A stretch of DNA of 64,000 nt, taken from contig NZ_JASERU010000015.1 of NCBI RefSeq assembly GCF_030504985.1, forward strand, positions 1-64,000, written 5' to 3'. The position numbers and the translations under genes were made by a program. Shown piece after piece: positions 27,143 through 37,965 of the stretch. The stretch is from Fulvimonas sp. R45. Lineage in GTDB: Bacteria > Pseudomonadota > Gammaproteobacteria > Xanthomonadales > Rhodanobacteraceae. The notes beneath the pieces are model-generated. The model made no database searches, was not told where the DNA came from, and worked only from the letters and a program-made list of their open reading frames with translations. How positions within the stretch are numbered: the stretch's first letter is position 1; each line of letters begins with the position of its first letter.

Positions 27143-27958
27143 ATGCCGACCCTGCCCCTCACCCTCGCCGTCATCGCGTACAACGAAGCCGACTGCATCG
27201 CGCGCTGCCTGGACAGCGTGCCGTTCGCGGCCGAGAAGCTGGTGGTCGATTCGGGCAGCGACGACGGCACCGTGGCGATCGCGCGGGCGCATGGCGCGCG
27301 CGTGGTGCACCAGGACTGGCTGGGCTTCGGCCCCCAGCGCAATTTCGCCAGCGAGCAATGCGCCCACAACTGGATTCTGGTGCTGGACGCTGACGAATGG
27401 CTGTCGCCGGAGCTGGCCGCCGAGCTGGAACGCCGGCTGCCCGCGCTGATGGCCGGCCCGGCGCCGGCGGCGTACCTGCGCCGGCGCACCATCTACATGG
27501 GCCGGCCGATGCGCTGGTACCGCCCCGCCGTGGGCGAGAAGCTGGCGCGCCTGTACCACCGCGGCCGCGCCCGCTGGACCGATGCGCGCGTGCACGAGTC
27601 GCTGCGCTTCGAGGGCGCCGCGCCCACCCTCGACGCGCCGTTCGACCACGCCAACAACCCCACCCTGCCGCACAAGCAGCTCAAGGTGCTGCGCTACGCC
27701 GAACTGAAGTGCCGCGACTGGCTGGACAAGGGCAAGCCCGTGCGCATGTGGCAGACCCCGTTCGTGTTCGCGCTGGCCTTCCTCAAGGACTACCTGTTCC
27801 GGCTGGCCTTCCTGGACGGCTGGCGCGGCTTCATGGTGGCGCATACCGCCGCCGCCTACGCGGCGTACAAGCGCATGCGCCACTACGAGATGGTCCACAA
27901 CCCCGCGTCGGTCGCGGAAGCGGCCCGCGTCTTGAGCAAGCATCACATCGAACGTTGA
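27143..27958 (+). CDS. GT2 LPS core glycosyltransferase (WaaE/KdtX-like)
   Basis: 271 residues. Features of the WaaE/KdtX beta-1,4-glucosyltransferase group: LAVIAYNEADCIARCLDSV, KLVVDSGSDDGTVAIARAHGA, WLGFGPQRNFASEQCAHNW, ILVLDADEWLSPEL (metal-binding DAD), and VHESLRFEG. A hydrophobic stretch near the C-terminus (FVFALAFLKDYLFRLAFL) probably docks it to the inner membrane. A TAGAAT box at 27131-27136 lies only 6 bases before the ATG, so the transcript may have almost no leader, or another start is used. Confidence 0.85.
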   Translation: MPTLPLTLAVIAYNEADCIARCLDSVPFAAEKLVVDSGSDDGTVAIARAHGARVVHQDWLGFGPQRNFASEQCAHNWILVLDADEWLSPELAAELERRLPALMAGPAPAAYLRRRTIYMGRPMRWYRPAVGEKLARLYHRGRARWTDARVHESLRFEGAAPTLDAPFDHANNPTLPHKQLKVLRYAELKCRDWLDKGKPVRMWQTPFVFALAFLKDYLFRLAFLDGWRGFMVAHTAAAYAAYKRMRHYEMVHNPASVAEAARVLSKHHIER

Positions 27959-28010
27959 GTCTCCCGCAACCCCAGTGCCCGGATGGCGAACCCGCTCGGC
28001 ACGTTTGCCT

Positions 28011-28145
28011 CCTCTCCCCTCTCGGGGAGAGGATTGAGGTGAGGGGCCGGGCTTGCCGCGACATCCATCGAAGCACGCCCTGCCCTGATCCAGCGTCTCG
28101 GCGAGAGCCCCCTCACCCCAACCCTCTCCCCAAGGGGGAGAGGGA
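28011..28145. repeat. Paired inverted intergenic repeat (28 kb copy)
   Basis: CCTCTCCCCTCTCGGGGAGAGG at 28011-28032 followed by ATTGAGGTGAGGGGC, then after about 75 bases the reverse-oriented partner (CCCCCTCACCCCAACC) and hairpin at 28122-28144. The two halves are near reverse complements, like the elements at 18.8 and 47.2 kb. It separates the waaE-like gene from the CDP-glycerol transferase gene. Confidence 0.75.
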
Positions 28146-28184
28146 GAAAAGTAAGCTAGTCCCTCCCTCCAACAACCGACCGCC

Positions 28185-29222
28185 ATGCCCAAGCACTACC
28201 TCCTGTACGGCTCCGAACGCTATGCGCTGGCCATCCTGCGGCCGATCCAGGCGGCGATCCGCGCGCGCGGCGACGAGGCGGCGTGGTTCTTCGACGGCCC
28301 CGGCGCCGAGGACCTGCACGCCGACGAGCGCCTGCTGACGGTCGAGGAGGTGCGCGCGTGGAAGCCGCTGGCGGTGATCACCTCGTCCAACGCGGTGCCG
28401 CACTTCTTCCCCGGCGTGAAGGTGGAGACCTTCCACGGCTTCGACGCCGGCAAGCCGCGGCACATCTACATCCGCGGCTTCTTCGACCTGTACTGCACCA
28501 CCGGCCCGCGCGACACCGCGCAGTTCCAGGCGCTGGCCGACCAGCTCGGCCACTTCAGCGTGGTCGAGACCGGCTTTCCGAAGATCGACCCGTTCATGCG
28601 CGAGCTGGGCGGCGCGGTTCCGCCCGTGCGCACCCCGCCGGTGATCCTCTACCACTCCACCTTCTCGCCCTCGTGGAGCGCGGCCGAGACGCTGTACGAG
28701 GAGGTGAAGCGCCTCTCGCGCGACGGCCGCTGGCGCTGGATCGTCACCTTCCACCCGAAGATGAACCCGGAGACGGTGACGAAGTACAAGGCGCTGCAGA
28801 ACGACCACCTCGTGTTCGCGGAGAACGACAACATCCTGGGGCTGTTCAGCCAGGTGGACATGATGTGCTCGGACACCAGCTCCGCGCTCAACGAGTTCCT
28901 GCTCACCGGCAAGCCGGTGGTGACCTTCGACAACCGCCGCCCCGGCCCGCAGCTGATCGACATCCACGACGCGAAGGACTTCGAGCCGGCGATCGAGCGC
29001 GCGCTGAGCCGCCCGCCCGAGCTGATGCAGGCGATCCGCGAGTACGCCGACGCGATCCACCCCTACCGCGACGGCCGCTCCAGCGAACGCGTGCTGGACG
29101 CCATCGACGCCTTCGTCGCCGGGGGCGGCCGCAACCGCCGCGCCAAGCCGTGGAACCTGTGGCGCAAGCTGAAGATCCGCCGCCGCATCGGCTACTGGGG
29201 CCCGGCGCGCCTGCCGCGCTGA
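28185..29222 (+). CDS. CDP-glycerol glycerophosphotransferase-like protein
   Basis: 345 residues. The second half matches the Glyphos_transf (TagB/TagF) domain: ILYHSTFSPSW, WRWIVTFHPKMNPETV, HLVFAENDNILGLFSQVDMMCSDTSSALNEFLLTGKPVVTFDNRRPGPQ (positions about 28800-28945). The His and SD-S-S-E residues are those that hold the CDP-polyol phosphate donor in teichoic-acid enzymes. In a Gram-negative LPS cluster it may add a phosphoglycerol or similar group to core or O-chain sugars, or act in lipid-linked precursor building. The basic C-terminus (RRAKPWNLWRKLKIRRRI) could bind the membrane surface. Confidence 0.75.
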   Translation: MPKHYLLYGSERYALAILRPIQAAIRARGDEAAWFFDGPGAEDLHADERLLTVEEVRAWKPLAVITSSNAVPHFFPGVKVETFHGFDAGKPRHIYIRGFFDLYCTTGPRDTAQFQALADQLGHFSVVETGFPKIDPFMRELGGAVPPVRTPPVILYHSTFSPSWSAAETLYEEVKRLSRDGRWRWIVTFHPKMNPETVTKYKALQNDHLVFAENDNILGLFSQVDMMCSDTSSALNEFLLTGKPVVTFDNRRPGPQLIDIHDAKDFEPAIERALSRPPELMQAIREYADAIHPYRDGRSSERVLDAIDAFVAGGGRNRRAKPWNLWRKLKIRRRIGYWGPARLPR

Positions 29223-29288
29223 GCGCGCGGGCTCACGCTGTTCAGGGTGTCCCGCTAGAATCCGGACCGACTCCGCCGAGGTTGCCCC

Positions 29289-31013
29289 GTGTCGAACGCC
29301 TACCGCCGCTCCGAACACCTGCGCGCCCTGTGGCCCTGGCTGCCGTTGTGGCTGCTGGTGGCGCTGCTGGCGATCTTCTCGCACGGGCCGATGCCGCTGT
29401 ACTCCACGCGCACGCTGGCAGTGGCGTGGGAAATGTGGAGCGAGCACCACTGGCTGGTGCCGCACCTCAACGGCCAGCCGTACAGCGAGAAGGCGCCGCT
29501 GCTGTTCTGGCTGATCCACGCCGGCTGGTTCGCGTTCGGCGTCAGCGACGTGTGGCCGCGCGTGCTGGAGGTGGCCTTCGGCGGCATCGAGCTGGTGCTG
29601 CTGTCGGCGCTGGCGCGGCGGATGTTCCCGCAGCAGGCCTGGGTGGCGAAGGCGGCGCCGTGGATGCTGCTGGCGCTGTCCTACGCCTTCCTGTTCGGCC
29701 TGCAGATCATGTACGACGCGCTGCTGGCGATGTGGGTGCTGGCGGCGCTGCTGTGCCTGGCGCCGAAGGCGCGGCGCGAGGAGCCGCGCTGGCTGCTGTT
29801 CGGCGCGTGCGTCGGCCTGGGCCTGCTGACCAAGGGACCGGTGATGCTGCTGCACGTGGCGTTCCCCTGGCTGCTGGGACCGCTGTGGAGCGACTGGGCG
29901 CGCCACCATCGCGCGCGCTGGTACGGCCGCGGCGTGCTGGCGTTGCTGCTCGGCCTGGCGCTGCTGCTGGCCTGGGCGCTGCCGGCCGGCTTCGCCGGCG
30001 GCGAGGCGTACCGGCACCGGCTGTTCTTCGCGCAGACCGCGGCGCGGGTGATCCACGGCGTGCAGACGGCGGAGCCGCTGCAGAGCCACGCGCACCCGGT
30101 GCCCTGGTACCTGCTGATGCTGCCGGTGCTGCTGTTCCCGTTCATCGGCTGGCCGCGCGCCTGGGTGGCGCTGGGCATGCTGCGCCGGCCGCTGGCGCCG
30201 GGCCTGCGCTTCGCGCTGTGCTGGGTGCTGCCGACCTTCGTGGCCTTCTCGCTGGTGCGCGGCAAGCAGCTCTACTACCTGCTGCCGGAACTGGCCGGCG
30301 CCATGCTGCTGCTGGCCGGCGCGGTGGCGCTGCTGCGCGAGCGCCATGCGGCGCTGGCCAACAACGCCTGGCTGGGCACCTGGCCGCTGGGCGCCGGCGG
30401 CATCGCGCTCGGGCTGTTCCTGTTCGCGTTGCCGGCGCTGGCCGCCGGCCACCACGTGCACGGCCAGTGGCTGGTGGGCGCGGCGCCGTACAGCCGCTTC
30501 TTCGGCGCGCTGTTCGTGCTGCTGGGCCTGCTGCTGCTGCTGCGCGGGCGCGGCGAGATGCGCCGGCTGGCGTTCGCCGGGCTGATCGGCACGCTGGCGC
30601 TGAACACGCTGTTCACGCTGACCCTGTGGCACCGCTACGACCTGCGCCCCACCGCGCAACTGCTCGGCGCCGCCGCCGCGGAACACCGCGCGCTGGGCAT
30701 GGTGGGCGGCTACGACGGCGAGTTCGACTTCGCCGGCCGGTTGCTGGACCCGGTGACCGAGCTGCACGGCGACGACGCGGTGAGGGCTTTCGCGCAGGCG
30801 CACCCGGACGGCCTCGTCGTGACCCATCCGGAGCGGCTCGATGCCGCCGCCCTGCGCTACGCCCTGCTGGCGCAGCCGTTCCGCTCGTCGTGGCTGGTGG
30901 TGTGGCCGGCGCCCACCCTGGCCGACCTGCGCAGCGGCATCGCCCCGCCGGAGCCGCGACAGCCGCCGCGCATCTATTCCGCCGACGACTGGCGCTACCG
31001 CACCCTGCCATGA
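29289..31013 (+). CDS. Second GT83/ArnT-like membrane sugar transferase
   Basis: 574 residues from a GTG at 29289. Same class as the 20283-22073 protein: a first hydrophobic helix, then GPMPLYSTRTLAVAWEMW, EKAPLLFWLIHAG, and many Leu/Ala-rich transmembrane helices up to about residue 450, followed by a soluble periplasmic C-terminal part. The acidic DE pair of typical ArnT loop 1 is replaced here by YSTRT, so the acceptor or donor handling may differ. A TAGAAT box at 29256-29261 may be its promoter -10. It overlaps the next small gene by 4 bases (ATGA). Confidence 0.75.
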   Translation: MSNAYRRSEHLRALWPWLPLWLLVALLAIFSHGPMPLYSTRTLAVAWEMWSEHHWLVPHLNGQPYSEKAPLLFWLIHAGWFAFGVSDVWPRVLEVAFGGIELVLLSALARRMFPQQAWVAKAAPWMLLALSYAFLFGLQIMYDALLAMWVLAALLCLAPKARREEPRWLLFGACVGLGLLTKGPVMLLHVAFPWLLGPLWSDWARHHRARWYGRGVLALLLGLALLLAWALPAGFAGGEAYRHRLFFAQTAARVIHGVQTAEPLQSHAHPVPWYLLMLPVLLFPFIGWPRAWVALGMLRRPLAPGLRFALCWVLPTFVAFSLVRGKQLYYLLPELAGAMLLLAGAVALLRERHAALANNAWLGTWPLGAGGIALGLFLFALPALAAGHHVHGQWLVGAAPYSRFFGALFVLLGLLLLLRGRGEMRRLAFAGLIGTLALNTLFTLTLWHRYDLRPTAQLLGAAAAEHRALGMVGGYDGEFDFAGRLLDPVTELHGDDAVRAFAQAHPDGLVVTHPERLDAAALRYALLAQPFRSSWLVVWPAPTLADLRSGIAPPEPRQPPRIYSADDWRYRTLP

Positions 31014-31321
31014 ACATCGACGGCCTGCGCGCGCAATGCGGCGGCCCGCGCGACGGCGCGCTGCTGCGCTTCGCGCTGGGCGGCGCGCTGCTGGACGCGG
31101 GCGACGCCGCGGCGGCGGTGGCCGAACTGCGCCAGGCGCTGGCCTTCGACCCGGCCTACTCCGCCGCCTGGAAGCTGCTGGGCAAGGCCTGCCTCGCGGC
31201 CGGCGACACGGCCGGCGCCGCCGACGCCTGGCGCCGCGGCATCGAGGCGGCGCGGCAGCGCGGCGACAAGCAGGCGGAGAAGGAGATGACGGTCTTCCTG
31301 CGGCGGGTCACGACGGGTTGA
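31010..31321 (+). CDS. Small TPR-repeat protein
   Basis: 103 residues. Two to three tetratricopeptide helices pairs: LLRFALGGALLDAGDAAAAVAELRQALAFDP, AYSAAWKLLGKACLAAGDTAGAADAWRRGI, then a Lys-rich end. TPR repeats mediate protein contacts. The start overlaps the stop of the GT83 gene (ATGA), so it is co-translated and may help the membrane transferase or be a general scaffold. No signal peptide. Confidence 0.8.
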   Translation: MNIDGLRAQCGGPRDGALLRFALGGALLDAGDAAAAVAELRQALAFDPAYSAAWKLLGKACLAAGDTAGAADAWRRGIEAARQRGDKQAEKEMTVFLRRVTTG

Positions 31322-31476
31322 AGCCGGCTGTCGCGGCGCGATGCATCGCCCCTTGTGATCTGTCTGCCTTGCGCACGCTGCAACACTGCGCTCCGGGCGG
31401 CCCGCTCCCGGCTGCCGAACCCTCTCCCTGACAGGGCGAGGGATTCCGCCCCCGACCTCGAGGGCATTCACGCGAC

Positions 31477-32367
31477 TCAGCCGGATTTGGCGTAGGGATT
31501 GGGCAGGTTGTGCGCCGACCAGCGCCGGTACTGCCACTGGTACTGCGCGAAGGCGCGCCCGATGCAGGCCTCCACGCCGCGGTTGAGCGCGGCGCAGGCC
31601 ACCGCCAGGTCCGGGTCGTCCAGCCCGTCCGGCGCGGGCAGGAAGTGGATGCGGTAGCCCGCGCCCTTCGGCAACCGCTCGGCGAAGGCGAACAGCACGG
31701 TGGCGCCGGTGCGCGCCGCCAGCCGCGGCAGCAGCACCATGGTCAGCGCATCGCGGCCGAAGAACGGCGCCAGCTGGCCCTCGCCTTCGCGCGGCTTCTG
31801 GTCCGGCAGGATGCCCACCGTGCCGCCGGCGGCGAGGCGCTTGTACAGCGTGCGCACCCCGGCGCCCTCGGCGCGCACCTGCTCCGGCGCCAGCGCGCCG
31901 CGCACCTTGCGCAGCAGCGGCTCCAGCGCGGCGACGTGGGGCGGGCGATAGAGGATCGCCATCGGCGTGCGGCTGCACAGCCAGTAGTTCAGCAGCTCCC
32001 AGCAGCCCAGGTGCGGCGCGGCCACGATCACGCCCTTGCCGGCGGCCAGCGCGGCGTCGAACAGCTCGCCCCCGCGCACCTCGCGCACCAGGGCCAGCGC
32101 CTGTTCGGCGCCGCTGCCCCAGATCTTCACGATCTCGGCGCCGGACTTGCCCGCTTCCGCCAGCGCCGCCTGGCGCAGCCCGACACGCGCGGCCTCGTCC
32201 AGGCCGGGCCGCGCGATCGCCAGGTTCACCGCCACGGTGTGCGCCATGCGGCCGCGCCGCCACGCGGCCAGCCGGCCGGACAGCGCGCCCAGGCCGTGCA
32301 GCGCGCGCAGGGGCAGCCGCCCGGCGAGGCGCAGCAGCAGGTACAGCAGGTAGATGTCGAAGCGCAT
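31477..32367 (-). CDS. lpxL: Lipid A biosynthesis acyltransferase (LpxL/HtrB family)
   Basis: 296 residues with an N-terminal membrane helix ([16 protein letters not shown]). Carries the HX4(D/E) catalytic motif as [13 protein letters not shown], plus [12 protein letters not shown] and [23 protein letters not shown], all typical of lauroyl/myristoyl transferases that add the secondary acyl chains to lipid A at the inner membrane. Start ATG 32367; divergent from dtd with an 84-base shared promoter region. Fits the LPS theme of the preceding genes. Whether it acts like LpxL or LpxM is not decided by sequence alone. Confidence 0.9.
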   Translation of the reverse strand: MRFDIYLLYLLLRLAGRLPLRALHGLGALSGRLAAWRRGRMAHTVAVNLAIARPGLDEAARVGLRQAALAEAGKSGAEIVKIWGSGAEQALALVREVRGGELFDAALAAGKGVIVAAPHLGCWELLNYWLCSRTPMAILYRPPHVAALEPLLRKVRGALAPEQVRAEGAGVRTLYKRLAAGGTVGILPDQKPREGEGQLAPFFGRDALTMVLLPRLAARTGATVLFAFAERLPKGAGYRIHFLPAPDGLDDPDLAVACAALNRGVEACIGRAFAQYQWQYRRWSAHNLPNPYAKSG

Positions 32368-32398
32368 GCGCCGCGCAGTGTAGCGACTCGCGGCAGGC

Positions 32399-32426
32399 TT
32401 GCCTCGACGGCACCAGTCGCTATGCT
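32399..32426 (+). promoter_or_regulatory. Predicted sigma-70 promoter for dtd
   Basis: TTGCCT (32399-32404), a 16-base spacer and TATGCT (32421-32426), 25 bases before the dtd ATG at 32452. Prediction by eye only. Confidence 0.4.
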
Positions 32427-32451
32427 GGGCCGTCCCTGCCCGCGGCCCTCC

Positions 32452-32892
32452 ATGATCGCCCTGATCCAGCGCGTCAGCACCGCCCATGTCGACGTCGACG
32501 GCGAGACCGTCGGCGCGATCGGCCCCGGCCTGCTGGCCCTGGTGGGCGTGCAGCCCGGCGACGGCGAGGCGCAGGCGCAACGCCTGCTGGAACGCGTGCT
32601 GGGCTATCGCGTGTTCGCCGACGGGGCCGGCAAGATGAACCGCTCGCTGGCCGACACCGGCGGCGGCCTGCTGCTGGTGAGCCAGTTCACCCTGGCGGCC
32701 GACACCCGTTCCGGCCGCCGTCCCAGCTTCACCACCGCCGCGCCGCCGGAACAGGGCCGGCGCTGGTTCGACCGGCTGGTGGCGCTGGCCCGCGCCGCGC
32801 ACCCCGGGGTGGAAACCGGCCGCTTCGGCGCCCATATGCAGGTGCACCTGGTCAACGACGGCCCGGTCACCTTCTGGCTGGAGGCCCCCTGA
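32452..32892 (+). CDS. dtd: D-aminoacyl-tRNA deacylase
   Basis: 146 residues, normal length. Frees tRNAs wrongly charged with D-amino acids or glycine. Both active-site signatures are present: [12 protein letters not shown] (the SQFTLxA motif) and [10 protein letters not shown] (the NxGPVT motif), plus [13 protein letters not shown]. Cytoplasmic; single gene between lpxL (divergent) and rpoD. Confidence 0.95.
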   Translation: MIALIQRVSTAHVDVDGETVGAIGPGLLALVGVQPGDGEAQAQRLLERVLGYRVFADGAGKMNRSLADTGGGLLLVSQFTLAADTRSGRRPSFTTAAPPEQGRRWFDRLVALARAAHPGVETGRFGAHMQVHLVNDGPVTFWLEAP

Positions 32893-32968
32893 ACGCCTCA
32901 TTCGCCCGCAGACCCCGGTCTGGCGCGATTCTTGCGTGTCCGGCCGCGTCGTTTCCCACCTTGAAAAC

Positions 32969-32997
32969 TGGTCAAAAAAGCATCACATCGCTATACT
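32969..32997 (+). promoter_or_regulatory. Predicted sigma-70 promoter for rpoD
   Basis: TGGTCA (32969-32974), a 17-base spacer and a good TATACT -10 (32992-32997), 29 bases before the rpoD ATG. A TTGAAA box at 32961 would give a 25-base spacer and is less likely. Confidence 0.5.
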
Positions 32998-33026
32998 GAT
33001 CGGTTCCTGCATCCGCGGCGGTAGGT

Positions 33027-34901
<1,875 letters not shown>

Positions 34902-34914
34902 CGATCGACATTCC

Positions 34915-34973
34915 CCCTCTCCCGCTTGCGGGAGAGGGCCGGGGAGAGGGCGACGGCCGCGCAAGCGGCCGTC
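34915..34973 (+). terminator. Two hairpins after rpoD
   Basis: An 11-bp stem (CCCTCTCCCGC-TT-GCGGGAGAGGG, 34915-34938), one of the intergenic palindrome family, is followed by a 9-bp GC-rich stem GACGGCCGC-GCAA-GCGGCCGTC (34952-34973) and ATCGTTT. Together they could end transcription of rpoD and of the convergent gene; the T-run is short. Confidence 0.5.
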
Positions 34974-34996
34974 ATCGTTTCCGGCCCCCGCTCAAC

Positions 34997-35368
34997 TCAA
35001 CCCATGTCGTAGAAGAACTGCTCGCTCGCCACCTTGCCGTCGCGCACGTGGTACACGCACAGCTCCGACATCTGCACCCGGCCGCGACCCTTGAACGTCA
35101 CATCCATCGTCATCGTGACGCCGAACCACGAACCGGCCACCAGCGGATCGCTCACCTCGCTGGCGTGCACCGCCTCGACCATCGCGGCGAACTGGCGGCC
35201 CTTCTCGTAGATCGCCTCCAGCCCCTTCGCATCACCCAGCGCACCCGCCGGCGCGCCCGGCATCTCGATGCTCACCGCATCGGGCGCGAACAGCTCCCGC
35301 TGCGCCTGCTCGTATTCGCCCTTGCGGCACAGCTCGACCAGTCGCTTCGCCACGGCCTCGGTATTCAT
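34997..35368 (-). CDS. SnoaL/NTF2-fold small protein
   Basis: 123 residues. Pattern of the SnoaL-like NTF2 superfamily: an N-terminal helix (VAKRLVELCRKGEYEQAQRELFAPDAVSIEMP), a middle GLEAIYEKGRQFAAMV helix, and C-terminal strands with MTMDVTFKGRGRVQMSELCVYHVRDGKVASEQFF. The fold includes both enzymes and binding proteins acting on small hydrophobic molecules; the specific role here is unknown. Single gene, convergent with rpoD and beside the tRNA gene. Confidence 0.75.
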   Translation of the reverse strand: MNTEAVAKRLVELCRKGEYEQAQRELFAPDAVSIEMPGAPAGALGDAKGLEAIYEKGRQFAAMVEAVHASEVSDPLVAGSWFGVTMTMDVTFKGRGRVQMSELCVYHVRDGKVASEQFFYDMG

Positions 35369-35509
35369 GGACAGTCTCCGCGTTGATGGAGCGGCCATGC
35401 TACGCCCGGCTGTTGCCAGCGTGCTGTCAGCAGCTCCTGCGGCGCTCGACGCCCGCGCCCCCCGCCGCTACCATGCCGCCTGCCGCGCCTCCGCCGCGCG
35501 CGCCATCAC

Positions 35510-35585
<76 letters not shown>

Positions 35586-35724
35586 CATGCCGCACCAGCG
35601 CGGCTCCTGCGAAACGACAAGCCCAACTGGCGCGAAGCCCCGCCTTTCCACGCCGGCCGGCGGCCGGACCCGCGCCGTTGCCCGGCGCGGGTCCGCTGGA
35701 CCGGGGACCCCGTGCGTGCGTGCG

Positions 35725-36555
35725 CTACGCCCGGCGCGAGGCGAACACCCCTTCGAAGTAGTTCTTGGATTTCTCGATCTTGGCCCGCTGAAGGTCGTCG
35801 ATGAACTTGTCGAGCTCGTCGCGGTAGTCCTTCGAGTCCTTCCACTGCTGGTAGTTGAACACGCCGACCAGCGATTTCGCGGCGAAGTTGAAGCGGTAGC
35901 GGTCCACCGAAACGCAGCCGGCGGTGATCTCGAACGTCTCCTTGGTGAACTCCGTCCAGAAGCAGCGGAGCTTGGGAACGTATATCCAGGCGCCGTCCGG
36001 GAGCTGGAACACCTCGTGGGCGATGCCGAGCGAGGCGTACTTGTAGCCCTGGCCGTCGTCCTCCACTTCCAGCCGCATCGCCTCGCCCTGGCTGCGCAGG
36101 AACTTCTGGAAGTCGGCCATGGCCGCTCCCTCGTTCACCGCCGCGTCGAGAAGGATCTCGAGGAAGGCGGTCGACACTTCCACGCCCTCGATCGTCCGGT
36201 CTTCCGTCCGGTCGACGCTCTTGAACTGCGCGAACCACGCCTCGCCGATGTAGGAGAAGGGCTCGAACCAGGTGTCGAACTCGTGCAGCTTGGCGGTGTC
36301 TTCGCCGCTCGTGGCCAGAACCGCGGCCGTCACGATGCCGATGAGTGACTGGAGCTTGCCGCCCAGCACCAGGATGTCGTTCATGAGGTCGGGCGGCGCC
36401 TGGTTCGCGATCGGCAGGATGTAGGACACGAAGCCGTCGCTGTCCTCGATGTTGGGGTTGTATTCCTCGTCCGTCGCCGCCGCGGGGCGGATGCCCTGGA
36501 AATAGCTTTTGGCCTTGGCGATCGCGGCGAGCTGCTTCTGGTCGACAGTGGTCAT
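35725..36555 (-). CDS. Uncharacterised protein beside tRNA-Ile
   Basis: 276 residues from the ATG at 36555, preceded by AAGGAGA. I do not recognise a family. It is soluble and acidic-rich with no signal peptide. A short pattern recurs at both ends: AIAKAKSYFQG (residues about 11-21) and KIEKSKNYFEG near the C-terminus. Aromatic-rich blocks FDTWFEPFSYIGEAWFAQFK and YVPKLRCFWTEFTKETFEI suggest a lipid- or ligand-facing surface. It is followed upstream by a Nudix gene in the same direction with 24 bases between, so probably one operon. Confidence 0.5.
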   Translation of the reverse strand: MTTVDQKQLAAIAKAKSYFQGIRPAAATDEEYNPNIEDSDGFVSYILPIANQAPPDLMNDILVLGGKLQSLIGIVTAAVLATSGEDTAKLHEFDTWFEPFSYIGEAWFAQFKSVDRTEDRTIEGVEVSTAFLEILLDAAVNEGAAMADFQKFLRSQGEAMRLEVEDDGQGYKYASLGIAHEVFQLPDGAWIYVPKLRCFWTEFTKETFEITAGCVSVDRYRFNFAAKSLVGVFNYQQWKDSKDYRDELDKFIDDLQRAKIEKSKNYFEGVFASRRA

Positions 36556-36579
36556 TGTTCGGTTCTCCTTGGCGGTATG

Positions 36580-37146
36580 TCAGATTCCCAGGATGTCTTC
36601 CCTGAGATATTTCAGGATGTTGTAGTACCAGCCGATCGTGGGATCGCCGTCCCATTGCTGGATGCGCGCCCAGTCGGTGACGACGTTCCAGAGGGTCATG
36701 GCCGCAAGTTCGTTGTCGGCCGGGGCGTCGGGGAAAAGGGCGAAGATCTGGGGATAGGCGGTGATGGTCCCGTTGGTGATGTCCCGCACGGCAAGGGCCG
36801 CCGCCGGCAGCACGTCGTTCGTGATCAGGTCCAGCATTCCCTGCAGGTCGCCGTCGGGCTGCCGGAAGTAGCCGGCGCCATAGGCGGTGCCCCACTCGTG
36901 GGAAGACGCCTGGTTGATGGACATCGGGCAGGCGGTCTCCTCCTGCCACTCCCTGGCCGCGCCGTCGCGGGTCGATTCGCCGCGCTCCCGGCGGCCGCCC
37001 GGCAGCGCATAGCGGCCACCGCCATTGAGCGGTTGCCCGTTCGGATGGAGGCTGCCGCCCCCGCTGCTGAAGTAGTACCCCAGCGCCGGCTTGGTGCCCA
37101 AGAGGAAGTCGCCGTTGGCGGTATATACGCACGCGTACACCTGCAT
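36580..37146 (-). CDS. Nudix hydrolase
   Basis: 188 residues; ATG 37146 follows GAAGGAGG. The Nudix box is nearly complete: GGRRERGESTRDGAAREWQEETA, i.e. G-x5-E-x7-REWQEET, with the final Gly of the consensus replaced by Ala. This motif binds Mg2+ and hydrolyses nucleoside diphosphates linked to another group. The region before it (ALGYYFSSGGGSLHPNGQPLNGGGRYALPGG) is a long Gly-rich loop, and the C-terminal half (SHEWGTAYGAGYF, IGWYYNILKYLRED) is not shared with well-known subfamilies, so the substrate is unknown. First gene of a two-gene unit with the unknown protein downstream. Confidence 0.8.
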   Translation of the reverse strand: MQVYACVYTANGDFLLGTKPALGYYFSSGGGSLHPNGQPLNGGGRYALPGGRRERGESTRDGAAREWQEETACPMSINQASSHEWGTAYGAGYFRQPDGDLQGMLDLITNDVLPAAALAVRDITNGTITAYPQIFALFPDAPADNELAAMTLWNVVTDWARIQQWDGDPTIGWYYNILKYLREDILGI

Positions 37147-37422
37147 GTCCCTGGCCTCCTTCGTGTGTTGAGGATCGACGGTCCGCTGGAATCCCCTCGC
37201 CGGCCGGCCCGGCCCCGTCGTGGTGGCACGGGCCGGCCCGGGAGTGCTCCACGAGGCTGCGCCCGCCGCCCCTGCCGCTCAAGGCAATCCGGTCAAGCCG
37301 CGCGCAAGGGCCGTTGCGCGGGACTTGAGCGCGGCGCGGAAGCGGGCGCGGCCGGTCTCCGCGACGCGGGGACATCGGACAATTGCGGCAGTGGCCGTAT
37401 CGCGCCGGGATGGGAGCGGCAA

Positions 37423-37869
37423 ATGGACAGGGACGACCCCGCGGGACGATCGCGGCTCCGCCTGACGGCGCGGGAGCGCGAGGTGCTCGCGCTGGTCGCG
37501 GCCGGGCACGGCTGCCGGGCGATCGCCCGGTCGTTCGGCCTGTCGGTCGGGACCGTCAAGAAGCACCGGTCGAGCATCCTGCGGAAGTTCGGGCTGCACT
37601 CGTACGCGGGCCTCGTCGCGCTGGCCCTGTCCGCGTTTCCGCCGACCTTCGCGGTGGATCCGGAACGCCCGCTAACGGCCTGCGAACGGCAGGTCGTCGG
37701 GCGTGTCGCGCTGGGGCTGACCACCAAGCAGATCGCCGTGGAACTCGGCATCAGCCCGCACACGGTCGGCACGCACCGGAACAACGCCATGCGCCGCTGC
37801 GGAGCCCACAAGATGGCCGAACTGCTGGCCATCGCCCGCCGGTGGCCTAGCGTTTCGGACCAATGGTGA
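37423..37869 (+). CDS. Tandem LuxR-type helix-turn-helix protein
   Basis: 148 residues containing two LuxR-type DNA-binding domains and little else. First: LTAREREVLALVAAGHGCRAIARSFGLSVGTVKKHRSSILRKFGLHS (about residues 14-60). Second: LTACERQVVGRVALGLTTKQIAVELGISPHTVGTHRNNAMRRCGAHK (about 88-134). Usual LuxR regulators carry one such domain after a receiver or sensory domain; here none is visible, so activity may depend on protein level or partner binding. Divergent from the Nudix gene. Confidence 0.8.
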   Translation: MDRDDPAGRSRLRLTAREREVLALVAAGHGCRAIARSFGLSVGTVKKHRSSILRKFGLHSYAGLVALALSAFPPTFAVDPERPLTACERQVVGRVALGLTTKQIAVELGISPHTVGTHRNNAMRRCGAHKMAELLAIARRWPSVSDQW

Positions 37870-37965
37870 CGGCGGGAGCCGGCGGCTAGGCTTGACCGCC
37901 GGATCCGGCCCACGGTTGCCGGCATACGGCCACGATGGAGTGTCGTGGCCCCAAGGGGGAAGGCG

